A stretch of DNA of 64,000 bases from NCBI RefSeq assembly GCF_031585635.1, contig NZ_CP134195.1:682001-746000 (forward strand), given 5' to 3'. Every line of letters starts with the position of its first letter. Position 1 is the stretch's first letter. The DNA is from Paraburkholderia sp. FT54 (GTDB lineage: Bacteria > Pseudomonadota > Gammaproteobacteria > Burkholderiales > Burkholderiaceae). Under the pieces are notes generated by a model that worked only from the letters and a program-made list of their open reading frames with translations, was not told the DNA's origin and searched no databases. Shown here piece by piece: positions 8,423 to 16,607 of the stretch. Made by a program: the position numbers and the translations under genes.

Positions 8423-9118
8423 GTGATACGCAAGGGCCGGCCGTTGTCCGATTCAGGACGCCACGCGGACGGCCCGCGTGATGAAGACGACGAGTCGTTC
8501 GATCCATTCGAATCGTTCGACGCACACGATCGTGCTGCGGGCCGCAATCCGCAGCGCGCGCAGTTTGAATCCTCCCCGCCGGCAGGCCCGGATCCCTCCG
8601 AAACCACCTACACCCGTTCGCGTCGCGTTCCTGGCGAAGCGAAACCCGGGCAAGACGAAGCCAAAAAATCCCTGCGTCCGGCACGGTCACTAAAAGGCCG
8701 CGCGCTCGGCTATTTATCTCGCCGTGAATACAGTCGCACCGAACTCGCGCGCAAGCTGAAGCCGTTCGTCGAGGAAACCGACTCGCTCGACACCTTGCTC
8801 GACTCGCTGGAAGCCGAAAACTGGCTGTCCGATTCGCGCTTCGCCGAAAGCCTGATTCATCGCCGCTCGTCGCGCTTGGGCGCGAGCCGGATCGTCGGGG
8901 AATTGAAGCAGCATTCGGTCGACCAGACGCTCGTCGAGGAGGCCAGCGCGCAACTGCGCGAAACCGAACTCGCGCGTGCGCAGGCTGTCTGGCAAAAGAA
9001 ATTCGGCCGGCTTCCCGAAACGCCCGCCGAACGGGCAAAACAGCAGCGCTTTCTGGCCTCGCGTGGATTTTCGGGCGCCACGATCGGCAAAATTCTTAAG
9101 GGAATGGACGACGAGTAG
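8423..9118 (+). CDS. recX: RecX, regulator of RecA, with long N-terminal extension
   Basis: A 231-residue protein starting with GTG 7 bp after recA. The RecX three-helix-repeat core begins near residue 90 (LKGRALGYLSRREYSRTELA) and runs to the C-terminus (FLASRGFSGATIGKILKG). RecX caps or destabilises RecA filaments. Most homologues have 150-170 residues; here about 85 extra N-terminal residues are polar, acidic and Pro-rich (DEDDESFDPFESFDAHD) and look disordered. A shorter translation starting within the extension is possible, but no good internal ATG with a ribosome site is visible. Co-transcribed with recA and so SOS-induced. Confidence 0.93.
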   Translation: MIRKGRPLSDSGRHADGPRDEDDESFDPFESFDAHDRAAGRNPQRAQFESSPPAGPDPSETTYTRSRRVPGEAKPGQDEAKKSLRPARSLKGRALGYLSRREYSRTELARKLKPFVEETDSLDTLLDSLEAENWLSDSRFAESLIHRRSSRLGASRIVGELKQHSVDQTLVEEASAQLRETELARAQAVWQKKFGRLPETPAERAKQQRFLASRGFSGATIGKILKGMDDE

Positions 9119-9237
9119 GGCGGCGAGTAAGCGCGTCATGCTTGGTTTGCGTGCAAACCCCTTTGGGACAACGTCTTCCGCTCTCAGCCACGCATGGCGC
9201 GGCCATGCGCAATCGGACCTGTCCCAAATACCCAGTA

Positions 9238-9246
9238 TGCTAAAAT
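9238..9246 (+). promoter_or_regulatory. extended -10 promoter of the DUF2889-sucCD operon
   Basis: TGC-TAAAAT is an extended -10 element placed 35 bp before the ATG at 9282. No clear -35 is present, which fits the extended type. Confidence 0.45.
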
Positions 9247-9281
9247 TCGTGGGTTTTCCAAATCCGGCCTTTCCTTCCCGC

Positions 9282-10022
9282 ATGCCGCTCTCCCCGCCAG
9301 TGTCCCGTCAGTTGCGCCATCGTCGCGCAATCAGAGCGGAAGCCTATGAGCGAGCCGATGGCCTGTGGGATGTGGAAGCGTGCTTGACCGACGAAAAACC
9401 GCGCGATGTGGTGCTTGCGTCGGGCGTCCGGCCCAATGGTCAGCCGATCCATGAACTCTGGCTTCGCATCACCATCGATCGCAAGCTCAATGTCGTCGAC
9501 GCCGAGGCGTCGTCCGACTGGGTGCCCTATCCTGGTTTGTGCCAAGCCAGCAATCCCGCCTACCGTGCCCTCATCGGGCTTAATCTCCGTCAAAACTTCC
9601 GTCGTGAGTCTGCCCGTTTGCTGGGCGGCACGGCGGGTTGCACGCATCTCACCGAGTTGTGCGCGATCCTGCCGACCGCCGCGATTCAGGCATTCGCCGG
9701 CGAAGTGTGGAACACCGGTGACAGCGCGTCGGGCGCGAACGCAGGTTCGGGAGACGGATCGTCTAACAGCACGGGCGAGCATTCCAACGACAAACCGCCA
9801 TTCCAGCTGGGACGCTGCCACGCGCTGCGTTTCGACGGCGAGGCGGTGCAGCAGTTTTATCCGCGCTGGTATGGCCGCGCTCCGTATACAGCGGATCGCG
9901 CGGCATCGTCAGGCGACGGGGCGGTCCGCCAGACAGGCGAGGGTGGCAACGCGTCTGGCATGAACGACGGCAGCGGAAACGAAGTTCAATCCAACTCTCA
10001 GACTGAAGGGAATCACGCATGA
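9282..10022 (+). CDS. DUF2889 domain protein
   Basis: A 246-residue protein. The conserved part, residues about 1-150, matches DUF2889 as I know it from this position beside sucC in Burkholderia ([20 protein letters not shown], then a conserved GCTHLTEL segment). Its function is unknown. Residues about 152-180 and the last 45 are low-complexity Gly/Ser/Asn/Asp-rich inserts. The conserved core resumes between them ([23 protein letters not shown]). Its stop overlaps the sucC start as ATGA, so translation of the two is coupled. The start is the ATG in front of the conserved core; the frame is open further upstream, overlapping recX. Confidence 0.85.
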   Translation: MPLSPPVSRQLRHRRAIRAEAYERADGLWDVEACLTDEKPRDVVLASGVRPNGQPIHELWLRITIDRKLNVVDAEASSDWVPYPGLCQASNPAYRALIGLNLRQNFRRESARLLGGTAGCTHLTELCAILPTAAIQAFAGEVWNTGDSASGANAGSGDGSSNSTGEHSNDKPPFQLGRCHALRFDGEAVQQFYPRWYGRAPYTADRAASSGDGAVRQTGEGGNASGMNDGSGNEVQSNSQTEGNHA

Positions 10023-11188
10023 AGATTCACGAGTACCAGGGTAAGGAAATCCTGCGGAAATTCGGCGTCGCGGTACCGCGCGGCAAGCCGGTCTTCTCGG
10101 TGGATGATGCGGTCAAGGCCGCGGAAGAGCTCGGCGGCCCGGTATGGGTCGTGAAGGCTCAGATCCACGCGGGTGGCCGTGGCAAGGGCGGCGGCGTGAA
10201 GGTCGCCAAGTCGCTGGAACAGGTTCGCGAATACTCGAACCAGATCCTCGGCATGCAGCTCGTCACGCACCAGACCGGCCCTGAAGGCCAGAAGGTGAAT
10301 CGTCTGCTGATCGAAGAAGGCGCTGACATCAAGAAGGAACTGTATGTCGGCCTCGTGATCGATCGCGTGTCGCAGAAGATCGTCGTGATGGCATCGAGCG
10401 AAGGCGGCATGGACGTCGAAGAAGTCGCGGAAAAGACGCCCGAGCTGATCCACAAGGTTGCCGTCGACCCGACGACCGGCCTGAAGGACGCCGAAGCTGA
10501 CGACCTCGCGAAGAAAATCGGCGTGCCCGACGCATCGATCCCGCAAGCGCGCGCGATCCTGCAAGGCCTGTACAAGGCATTCTGGGAAACCGACGCATCG
10601 CTGGCCGAAATCAACCCGCTGATCCTGACCGGCGACGGCAAAGTGATCGCGCTGGATGCGAAATTCAACTTCGATTCGAACGCACTGTTCCGTCACCCGG
10701 AAATCGTCGCGTATCGCGATCTGGACGAAGAAGATCCGGCTGAAGTCGAAGCGTCGAAGTTCGACCTCGCGTACATCTCGCTCGACGGCAACATTGGCTG
10801 CCTCGTGAACGGCGCAGGCCTCGCAATGGCAACGATGGACACCATCAAGCTGTTCGGCGGCGAACCGGCGAACTTCCTGGACGTGGGCGGTGGCGCCACG
10901 ACGGAGAAGGTCACGGAAGCGTTCAAGATCATGCTGAAGAATCCGAACCTGACCGCGATTCTGGTCAACATTTTCGGCGGCATCATGCGCTGCGACGTGA
11001 TCGCGGAAGGTGTGATCGCGGCGTCGAAGGCCGTTTCGCTGAAGGTGCCGCTCGTGGTCCGCATGAAGGGCACGAACGAAGACCTCGGCAAGAAGATGCT
11101 CGCTGAATCCGGCCTGCCGATCATCGCGGCAGACAGCATGGAAGAAGCGGCTCAGAAGGTCGTCGCGGCTGCTTCGGGCAAGGCGTAA
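10019..11188 (+). CDS. sucC: succinyl-CoA synthetase (ADP-forming), beta subunit
   Basis: A 389-residue subunit that, with SucD, converts succinyl-CoA to succinate with ATP formation in the TCA cycle. The N-terminal ATP-grasp domain starts [17 protein letters not shown] and has the nucleotide-binding [16 protein letters not shown]. The C-terminal CoA-ligase domain contains [18 protein letters not shown] and [20 protein letters not shown] precedes the start, and the ATG overlaps the stop of the DUF2889 gene by 4 bases. sucD follows after 147 bp. Confidence 0.98.
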   Translation: MKIHEYQGKEILRKFGVAVPRGKPVFSVDDAVKAAEELGGPVWVVKAQIHAGGRGKGGGVKVAKSLEQVREYSNQILGMQLVTHQTGPEGQKVNRLLIEEGADIKKELYVGLVIDRVSQKIVVMASSEGGMDVEEVAEKTPELIHKVAVDPTTGLKDAEADDLAKKIGVPDASIPQARAILQGLYKAFWETDASLAEINPLILTGDGKVIALDAKFNFDSNALFRHPEIVAYRDLDEEDPAEVEASKFDLAYISLDGNIGCLVNGAGLAMATMDTIKLFGGEPANFLDVGGGATTEKVTEAFKIMLKNPNLTAILVNIFGGIMRCDVIAEGVIAASKAVSLKVPLVVRMKGTNEDLGKKMLAESGLPIIAADSMEEAAQKVVAAASGKA

Positions 11189-11335
11189 GCCGAGTCCGCG
11201 AGCTTTTGCGAGACGCTTTTTCCAGGTAACCAGGATTACGAATGGCGGCGCGGGAATGGCGCATGAGCGGCGCGGGCGAAGAACATCCCGCCGCGCGGCG
11301 CAACGACGCGACGCCAAACGAACAGAGGTCAATAC

Positions 11336-12217
11336 ATGTCGATTCTGATTAACAAAGACACCAAGGTCATCACGCAGGGCATCACCGGCAAGACCGGTCA
11401 GTTCCACACGCGTGCTTGCCGTGAATATGCAAACGGCCGCGAAGCGTACGTTGCGGGCGTGAACCCGAAGCGCGCAGGTGAAGACTTCGAAGGCATTCCT
11501 ATCTACGCAAGCGTCGCTGAAGCCAAGGCTGAAACGGGCGCGACCGTGTCGGTGATTTACGTTCCGCCGGCAGGCGCTGCTGCCGCGATCTGGGAAGCGG
11601 TCGAGGCCGATCTGGATCTGGCGATCTGTATCACGGAAGGCATTCCCGTCCGCGACATGATCGAGCTCAAGGCTCGTATGCGCGCCGAAAACCGCAAGAC
11701 GCTGCTGCTCGGACCGAACTGCCCGGGCACGATCACGCCGGACGAGCTGAAGATCGGCATCATGCCGGGTCACATCCACCGCAAGGGCCGCATCGGCGTC
11801 GTGTCGCGTTCGGGCACGCTGACGTACGAAGCAGTCGGTCAATTGACGGCGATCGGCCTCGGCCAGTCGTCGGCGGTCGGGATCGGCGGCGACCCGATCA
11901 ACGGTCTGAAGCACATCGACGTGATGAAGATGTTCAACGACGATCCGGAAACGGACGCCGTCATCATGATCGGCGAGATCGGCGGTCCGGACGAAGCGAA
12001 CGCTGCCGAGTGGATCAAGGACAACATGAAGAAGCCGGTGGTCGGCTTCATCGCCGGCGTCACGGCGCCTCCGGGCAAGCGCATGGGCCACGCCGGCGCG
12101 CTGATCTCGGGCGGTGCGGATACGGCTGAAGCGAAACTGGAAATCATGGACGCATGCGGCATCAAGGTCACGAAGAACCCGTCGGAAATGGCGCGTCTTC
12201 TGAAGGCGATGCTGTAA
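11336..12217 (+). CDS. sucD: succinyl-CoA synthetase, alpha subunit
   Basis: A 293-residue subunit carrying the CoA-binding Rossmann domain (TQGITGKTGQFHTRACREY) and the phosphohistidine loop GHAGALISGG, whose His is phosphorylated in catalysis. LGPNCPGTITPDELKIGIMP and IGIGGDPING-type segments (here VGIGGDPING) are family signatures. AACAGAGGT precedes the ATG. The gene ends the operon; a perfect terminator follows. Confidence 0.98.
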   Translation: MSILINKDTKVITQGITGKTGQFHTRACREYANGREAYVAGVNPKRAGEDFEGIPIYASVAEAKAETGATVSVIYVPPAGAAAAIWEAVEADLDLAICITEGIPVRDMIELKARMRAENRKTLLLGPNCPGTITPDELKIGIMPGHIHRKGRIGVVSRSGTLTYEAVGQLTAIGLGQSSAVGIGGDPINGLKHIDVMKMFNDDPETDAVIMIGEIGGPDEANAAEWIKDNMKKPVVGFIAGVTAPPGKRMGHAGALISGGADTAEAKLEIMDACGIKVTKNPSEMARLLKAML

Positions 12218-12287
12218 GTCGAAATTCGCGCGCAGTGTCGGCGCGTTTTTGATACGCTTACGAAACCCTTTCGTGAGCGTGCGGTTC

Positions 12288-12323
12288 AAAAAGCGGGGGA
12301 GTGCAGACTCCCCCGCTTTTTTT
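12288..12323 (+). terminator. strong Rho-independent terminator after sucD
   Basis: A perfect 15-bp stem (12288-12302 with 12307-12321), 4-nt loop GCAG and a T7 tail, with AGCGGGGGAGT in the stem. A smaller hairpin CGCGC...GCGCG with T5 lies just upstream (12228-12246), so termination may be double. Confidence 0.93.
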
Positions 12324-12361
12324 ATTGGCCGCGCGTCGGATTTCTTCTTATTCTTTCAATC

Positions 12362-13066
12362 ATGCTCGAGTTCTTCGCCACGCTCCATTGGGGCGCTGTC
12401 ATTCAGATCATCGTCATCGACATTCTGTTGGGTGGCGATAATGCTGTCGTGATCGCGCTGGCCTGCCGCAATTTGCCGCCGTCCCAACGCACGAAAGGCG
12501 TGCTGTGGGGCACGGCGGGCGCCATCGCGCTGCGCGTGGCGTTGATTGCGTTCGCGGTCGCCTTGCTCGATGTGCCGTTGCTGAAATTCGCGGGCGGCCT
12601 GTTGCTGCTGTGGATCGGCGTGCGCCTGATGGCGCCGGCGCACGACCCGCATGAGAACGTCAAGCCGGCCGACAAGCTGATGGCGGCGATCAAGACCATC
12701 ATCGTCGCGGACGCGGTGATGAGCCTCGACAACGTGATCGCGATTGCGGGCGCGGCTGAGGCCGCCGACCCCGAACACCGGATCGCGCTGGTGATTTTCG
12801 GCCTGGTGGTCAGCATTCCGCTAATCGTGTGGGGCAGCCAGCTGGTTCTCAAACTGCTCGACCGCTTTCCCATCGTCATCACGCTCGGCGCCGCGTTGCT
12901 GGGCTGGATCGCGGGCGGCCTGATCATCAATGACCCGGCCGGCGACCGTTGGCCGATCCTCGACACGCCGCTGGCTGAATACGGCATGAGTATCGCGGGC
13001 GCGTTGTTCGTCGTGATCCTCGGGTATCTGTTCAAGCGCCGCAATGCCCATCGCGCGGCGGCTTGA
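12362..13066 (+). CDS. TerC-family integral membrane protein
   Basis: A 234-residue protein with about seven membrane helices. TerC signatures are DILLGGDNAVVIALACRNLP near the N-terminus and ADAVMSLDNVIAIAGAAEA around residues 118-136; the conserved Asp and Asn residues lie in membrane segments and suggest metal-ion transport. Characterised relatives (Alx, MeeF/MeeY, YkoY type) export manganese, often to metallate secreted enzymes; the E. coli tellurite link is historical. No yybP-ykoY riboswitch is visible in the 38 bp between the preceding terminator and the start. It is followed by its own terminator. Confidence 0.9.
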   Translation: MLEFFATLHWGAVIQIIVIDILLGGDNAVVIALACRNLPPSQRTKGVLWGTAGAIALRVALIAFAVALLDVPLLKFAGGLLLLWIGVRLMAPAHDPHENVKPADKLMAAIKTIIVADAVMSLDNVIAIAGAAEAADPEHRIALVIFGLVVSIPLIVWGSQLVLKLLDRFPIVITLGAALLGWIAGGLIINDPAGDRWPILDTPLAEYGMSIAGALFVVILGYLFKRRNAHRAAA

Positions 13067-13186
13067 GACAGGATGCGGCGCCGGCATGACGGCGTCTCAA
13101 GCGCCGGCGCGAACCTGAGCCGAACCATGCCGCAACGTTAGCCGTTCGGCTGACTGTATGACACGAGCGCCGCTGGCTACGATTGA

Positions 13187-13221
13187 AACGCCTGTTCCCG
13201 ATCCGTGGGGCAGGCGTTTTT
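13187..13221 (+). terminator. terminator of terC, ending next to the pilin ribosome site
   Basis: Stem AACGCCTG (13187-13194) pairs with CAGGCGTT (13211-13218), with further CCC/GGG pairing inside and a T5 tail. The T-tract ends 6 bp before the AGGAG of the pilin gene, so either it is only the terC terminator or it also acts on pilin expression. Confidence 0.75.
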
Positions 13222-13239
13222 CGTTCCAGGAGCCTGTCG

Positions 13240-13863
13240 ATGATCGTTACCTTGCCTTATCCTCCTTACTCCCACGCCTCGCTGTCCACGCGTACACGAT
13301 TTTGCCGAGCGGGCTGGTCGGCGCGGCTCGCGCGTGCCTGCCGACGCCTCGGCTTCGGTTTCACGCTGATCGAACTGATGATCGTGCTGGCGATCGTCGG
13401 CGTGATCGCCGCTTATGCAATTCCCGCTTATCAGGACTATCTGGCGCGTAGCCGCGTCGGCGAAGGGTTGTCACTGGCGGCGTCCGCGCGGCTGGCCGTG
13501 TCCGAAAACGCCGCGAGCGGCAATGCATTCAGCGGCGGTTATGCGTCGCCGCCTGCTACCCGCAACGTCGAGTCCATTCGTGTCGACGACGACACCGGCC
13601 AGATCACCGTCGCCTTCACGACGCGCGTCGCGCCCGCGGGCTCGAACACGCTCACGCTGGTGCCGTCGGTGCCAGACAATGTCGATGCGCCGACTGCGCG
13701 CATCGCGTTGAGCAAGGGCGGAGTGCAGGCTGGCGCGCTCACCTGGGAATGTTTCACGGGCGGCAAATCCGCGTCCTCGCTGCCGGCGCCGGGCGCCGGG
13801 CCGGCCCCTGCCGATGCGCCCACGTTGCCGTCGAATCTTGCGCCACCGGAGTGCCGTTCGTGA
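13240..13863 (+). CDS. type IV pilin-like protein (PilE/PilA type) with long leader
   Basis: A 207-residue prepilin. The processing site [20 protein letters not shown] has the conserved Gly-1, Phe+1 and Glu+5 needed by PilD, followed by [14 protein letters not shown]. The leader before the cleavage site is about 40 residues, much longer than the 6-10 of type IVa pilins; no in-frame alternative start lies nearer. AGGAG at 13228-13232 supports the ATG at 13240. The C-terminal region has two cysteines (WECFTGG and PPECRS) that should make the D-region disulfide. The loop between them is Pro/Ala/Ser-rich. The next gene is a PglL-type O-glycosyltransferase, so the pilin is a likely glycosylation substrate. 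Confidence 0.88.
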   Translation: MIVTLPYPPYSHASLSTRTRFCRAGWSARLARACRRLGFGFTLIELMIVLAIVGVIAAYAIPAYQDYLARSRVGEGLSLAASARLAVSENAASGNAFSGGYASPPATRNVESIRVDDDTGQITVAFTTRVAPAGSNTLTLVPSVPDNVDAPTARIALSKGGVQAGALTWECFTGGKSASSLPAPGAGPAPADAPTLPSNLAPPECRS

Positions 13864-14032
13864 ACGATCGCGAGATGTATGCGGGATAAGCGCACGATGA
13901 TCGCGAGAGCGGGCGAAGTCGCAGTCGTCCGCACGTAAAAGGCTGATTTTCGGGATATTTCAGCCCGGCCGGCGCACAGCAGGAGAATTTTTTTGTATAG
14001 TGCGCCGGTTGCTGACGCCCACCGGTTCCTCG

Positions 14033-15817
14033 ATGCCCACCCCTTTCGCGCGCTATCTGTCTTTCATTCTGTTGGCTCTCGCGTTGGTGCTGCCTTATGC
14101 AGTTGTCAACCATACGTATCCGATTCCGACCTTTTACGCTGAATTCACCGCGCTCGGTCTGTATCTGTTGACCGGCGCAGGCGTCGTGCTGCTGGTGGCG
14201 AGCGCCAAGCCGCGTGTGGCGTTCGCGTCGCCGGTGGTCGCGCTGGTGCCGTTGCTGTTCGGGCTGCTGCTGGTGGCGCAGTCGGTGCTGTTGCCGGTCA
14301 CGCAGCCGTCGATGAACTGGCTCGGCGGTGGCTATCTGCTGGCAGCCTTGATGGCGACGCATGCTGGCTATGGCTTTACGCGCGCCAAGCTCAACGAGAC
14401 CGCGTTGCGTTGGGCGGCCGGGGCGTTGATCGTCGGCGGGCTGTTTGCGGTGTTCTGCCAGATCATCCAGTTGTTTCACCTCGAAGTGCGCGTGGCGCCG
14501 TTCGTGGTCGCCTATAACGTGACCGTCGAGCGACGGCCGTTCGGCAATATGGCTCAAGCCAACCACCTCGCCACCTATATCGCGTTTGCGATGGCGGGCG
14601 CGCTATTCCTCGTGCAGACGCGACGGATCGCGGTCAGCATCTGGTTCCTCGTGTCGACGATTTTCGCGGTGGGCCTCGCGCTGACCGTGTCGCGCGGTCC
14701 GTGGTTGCAGATGGGCGTGATCGTGGTGGCGGGTTTCTGGATGGCATTCGCGCAGACCCGCGATCAGTTGCAGTTGCGTCGCAGCAACCGCGACTGGCTC
14801 ATTCCGATCGCGCTGGCCGTGCTGTTTTTCGTGATCAACGCGTTGATTCGCTGGGCCAACGTTCACTATCACCTTGAGCTCGGTCAGTCCGCCGCCGAAC
14901 GTTTTCAGGATGCCGGTCAGATCGCGCCGCGCCTCGCGCTGTGGAAGTACGGTTGGACGATGTTCAAGACGCATCCGTTGCTGGGCGTTGGCTGGGGCGA
15001 ATTTCCGAGCTATCAGTACGAGTTTGCAAAGTCGCTCGGCGGCGTCGAGATCGCCAACAATTCGCACGATATCTTCATCGACCTGCTCGCGAAGACCGGC
15101 TTGATCGGCCTCGCAATCGTGCTGTTTGGCCTGATTACCTGGCTCATACGCGTGGTGCGCGCGCCGCAAAGTTCGGCTCGGGTGTTCGGCATTGCGTTGA
15201 TCGGTGTGCTGGTCATGCACGCGCTGGTCGAATATCCGCAGCAGTACATGTTCTTCCTGTTGCCGGCCATGTTCGTGTTCGGGCTGCTGGAAACGCGGCC
15301 GCTGCGCCTCGTGCCGGCACGCCTGTCGTTCGGCGCGTTTGCCGTGGTGGTGTTCGGCGGTCTGGCCGCGCTGTATCCGGTGTATCGCGACTACGCGCGC
15401 GCCGAGGTGCTGTACTACGGCCAGCGTCCCGCCGAACAGTATCGCGCGGACCCGTCGTTCCTGTTCCAGGCGTGGGGCGAATACGGCCTAGCGACGCTTT
15501 TGCCGATGAATTCGATGGATCTTCAACACAAGCTCGCCATGCACAAACAGGCAATGGCGCTGCTGCCGGGCGAAACGGTGCTGCGCCGCTATGCGGTGCT
15601 GCAGGCGTTGAGCGGCGACCAGGCAGCGGCGTTCGATACTGTTGAACGCCTGAAGATCTTCGCCGTGGAACTCAAGGACTGGCCGTCGCAACTGAGCTAT
15701 CTGTACCAGCTCTGCGACGAGCAGAAAACGCTGACCGGTTTCAAGGCGGAACTGGTCAAGCGCTACGGCATGCCGCCGGGCGACGTCAATGAGGACGACG
15801 ACAGCGACGACGAATGA
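14033..15817 (+). CDS. pglL: PglL-type O-oligosaccharyltransferase (Wzy_C superfamily)
   Basis: A 594-residue inner-membrane protein with about 12 helices. PglL/PilO/WaaL enzymes move lipid-linked glycans onto serines of periplasmic proteins. Signatures visible: N-terminal helix VLPYAVVNHTYPIPTFYAEF; the segment RPFGNMAQANHLATY; the large periplasmic loop with GVGWGEFPSYQYE and NNSHDIFIDLLAKTGLIG, where the conserved His is needed for catalysis in Wzy_C enzymes; and HALVEYPQQYMFFLLPA. The C-terminal part is soluble. The ATG at 14033 is chosen; a GTG at 14000 in frame would add 11 residues. Its position after the pilin is that of Burkholderia cenocepacia PglL, as I recall the locus. Confidence 0.88.
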   Translation: MPTPFARYLSFILLALALVLPYAVVNHTYPIPTFYAEFTALGLYLLTGAGVVLLVASAKPRVAFASPVVALVPLLFGLLLVAQSVLLPVTQPSMNWLGGGYLLAALMATHAGYGFTRAKLNETALRWAAGALIVGGLFAVFCQIIQLFHLEVRVAPFVVAYNVTVERRPFGNMAQANHLATYIAFAMAGALFLVQTRRIAVSIWFLVSTIFAVGLALTVSRGPWLQMGVIVVAGFWMAFAQTRDQLQLRRSNRDWLIPIALAVLFFVINALIRWANVHYHLELGQSAAERFQDAGQIAPRLALWKYGWTMFKTHPLLGVGWGEFPSYQYEFAKSLGGVEIANNSHDIFIDLLAKTGLIGLAIVLFGLITWLIRVVRAPQSSARVFGIALIGVLVMHALVEYPQQYMFFLLPAMFVFGLLETRPLRLVPARLSFGAFAVVVFGGLAALYPVYRDYARAEVLYYGQRPAEQYRADPSFLFQAWGEYGLATLLPMNSMDLQHKLAMHKQAMALLPGETVLRRYAVLQALSGDQAAAFDTVERLKIFAVELKDWPSQLSYLYQLCDEQKTLTGFKAELVKRYGMPPGDVNEDDDSDDE

Positions 15818-15875
15818 GCCGCCGCGTTCGCTTCAAAGCTTGACGGGTGGAGCGGGGCGATGACACACACAGTCA

Positions 15876-16352
15876 TCAACCCGCCACCCAATCCCCCGAT
15901 TTCCCGCCGTGCTTCTCCAGCACCTTCACATCGGTGATCGTCATCCCGCGATCGACCGCCTTGCACATGTCGTACACCGTCAGCAGCCCGACCTGCACGG
16001 CCGTCAGCGCTTCCATCTCCACCCCCGTTCGACCCAGCGTTTCAACCTGAACCGTGCAATGCACGCCCGGCAGCGCGTCATCGAGCTCGAAATCCACCTT
16101 GACGCGCGTCAGCGCCAGCGGATGACACAGCGGGATCAGATCGGCGGTGCGCTTCGAACCTTGAATCGCGGCAATCCGAGCGATGCCGATCACGTCGCCT
16201 TTCTTGGCATTGCCGTCGCGGATCAGCGCGAACGTCTCCGGCAGCATGCGAATCGAGCCGCGCGCAATCGCAATGCGCTTGGTCTCCTGCTTGCCGCCGA
16301 CGTCCACCATATGCGCCTGGCCGGCGGCGTCGAAATGAGTGAGTTCAGGCAT
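15876..16352 (-). CDS. moaC: cyclic pyranopterin monophosphate synthase MoaC
   Basis: A 158-residue enzyme that, after MoaA, turns the 3',8-cyclo-GTP intermediate into cPMP in molybdenum-cofactor synthesis. Signature motifs are [37 protein letters not shown] and VYDMCKAVD. The last contains the conserved Lys, and Asp lies nearby. GAAGGAG precedes the start. It stands alone on the minus strand between two plus-strand genes; moaA, moaD and moaE are not in the window. Confidence 0.97.
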   Translation of the reverse strand: MPELTHFDAAGQAHMVDVGGKQETKRIAIARGSIRMLPETFALIRDGNAKKGDVIGIARIAAIQGSKRTADLIPLCHPLALTRVKVDFELDDALPGVHCTVQVETLGRTGVEMEALTAVQVGLLTVYDMCKAVDRGMTITDVKVLEKHGGKSGDWVAG

Positions 16353-16607
16353 GGTTGGGCTCCTTCAGAGGGCGCCTATCATAGCAGCGCGGCAAAGCCG
16401 CGCGGCGTGCGCACTGCGTTTGCGACGACCAAAGCGCCGCCCGCGTCCGCCGTCTGCGCAGGCGGCGTGGCAAATCGCCGGGTGGGCTCGAATCGCCGTG
16501 ACGCGAATCACATGAAATCCCGCGACGACTGATTACAATTGCCCTATGCCCGCTATCTTAGTCCGAGCGGCGGGCGTCGCTTTCGACTTCGTCATATCGA
16601 CTTCGCG

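Noticed and set aside
10013..12289. A 758-codon open frame on the strand opposite sucC-sucD
   Set aside because: It is a shadow of two certain genes caused by strong codon bias; the translation is Arg/His/Asp-rich and matches no family.
12324..12361. Manganese (yybP-ykoY) riboswitch before the TerC gene
   Set aside because: Only 38 bp separate the terminator and the start codon, too short for that structure.
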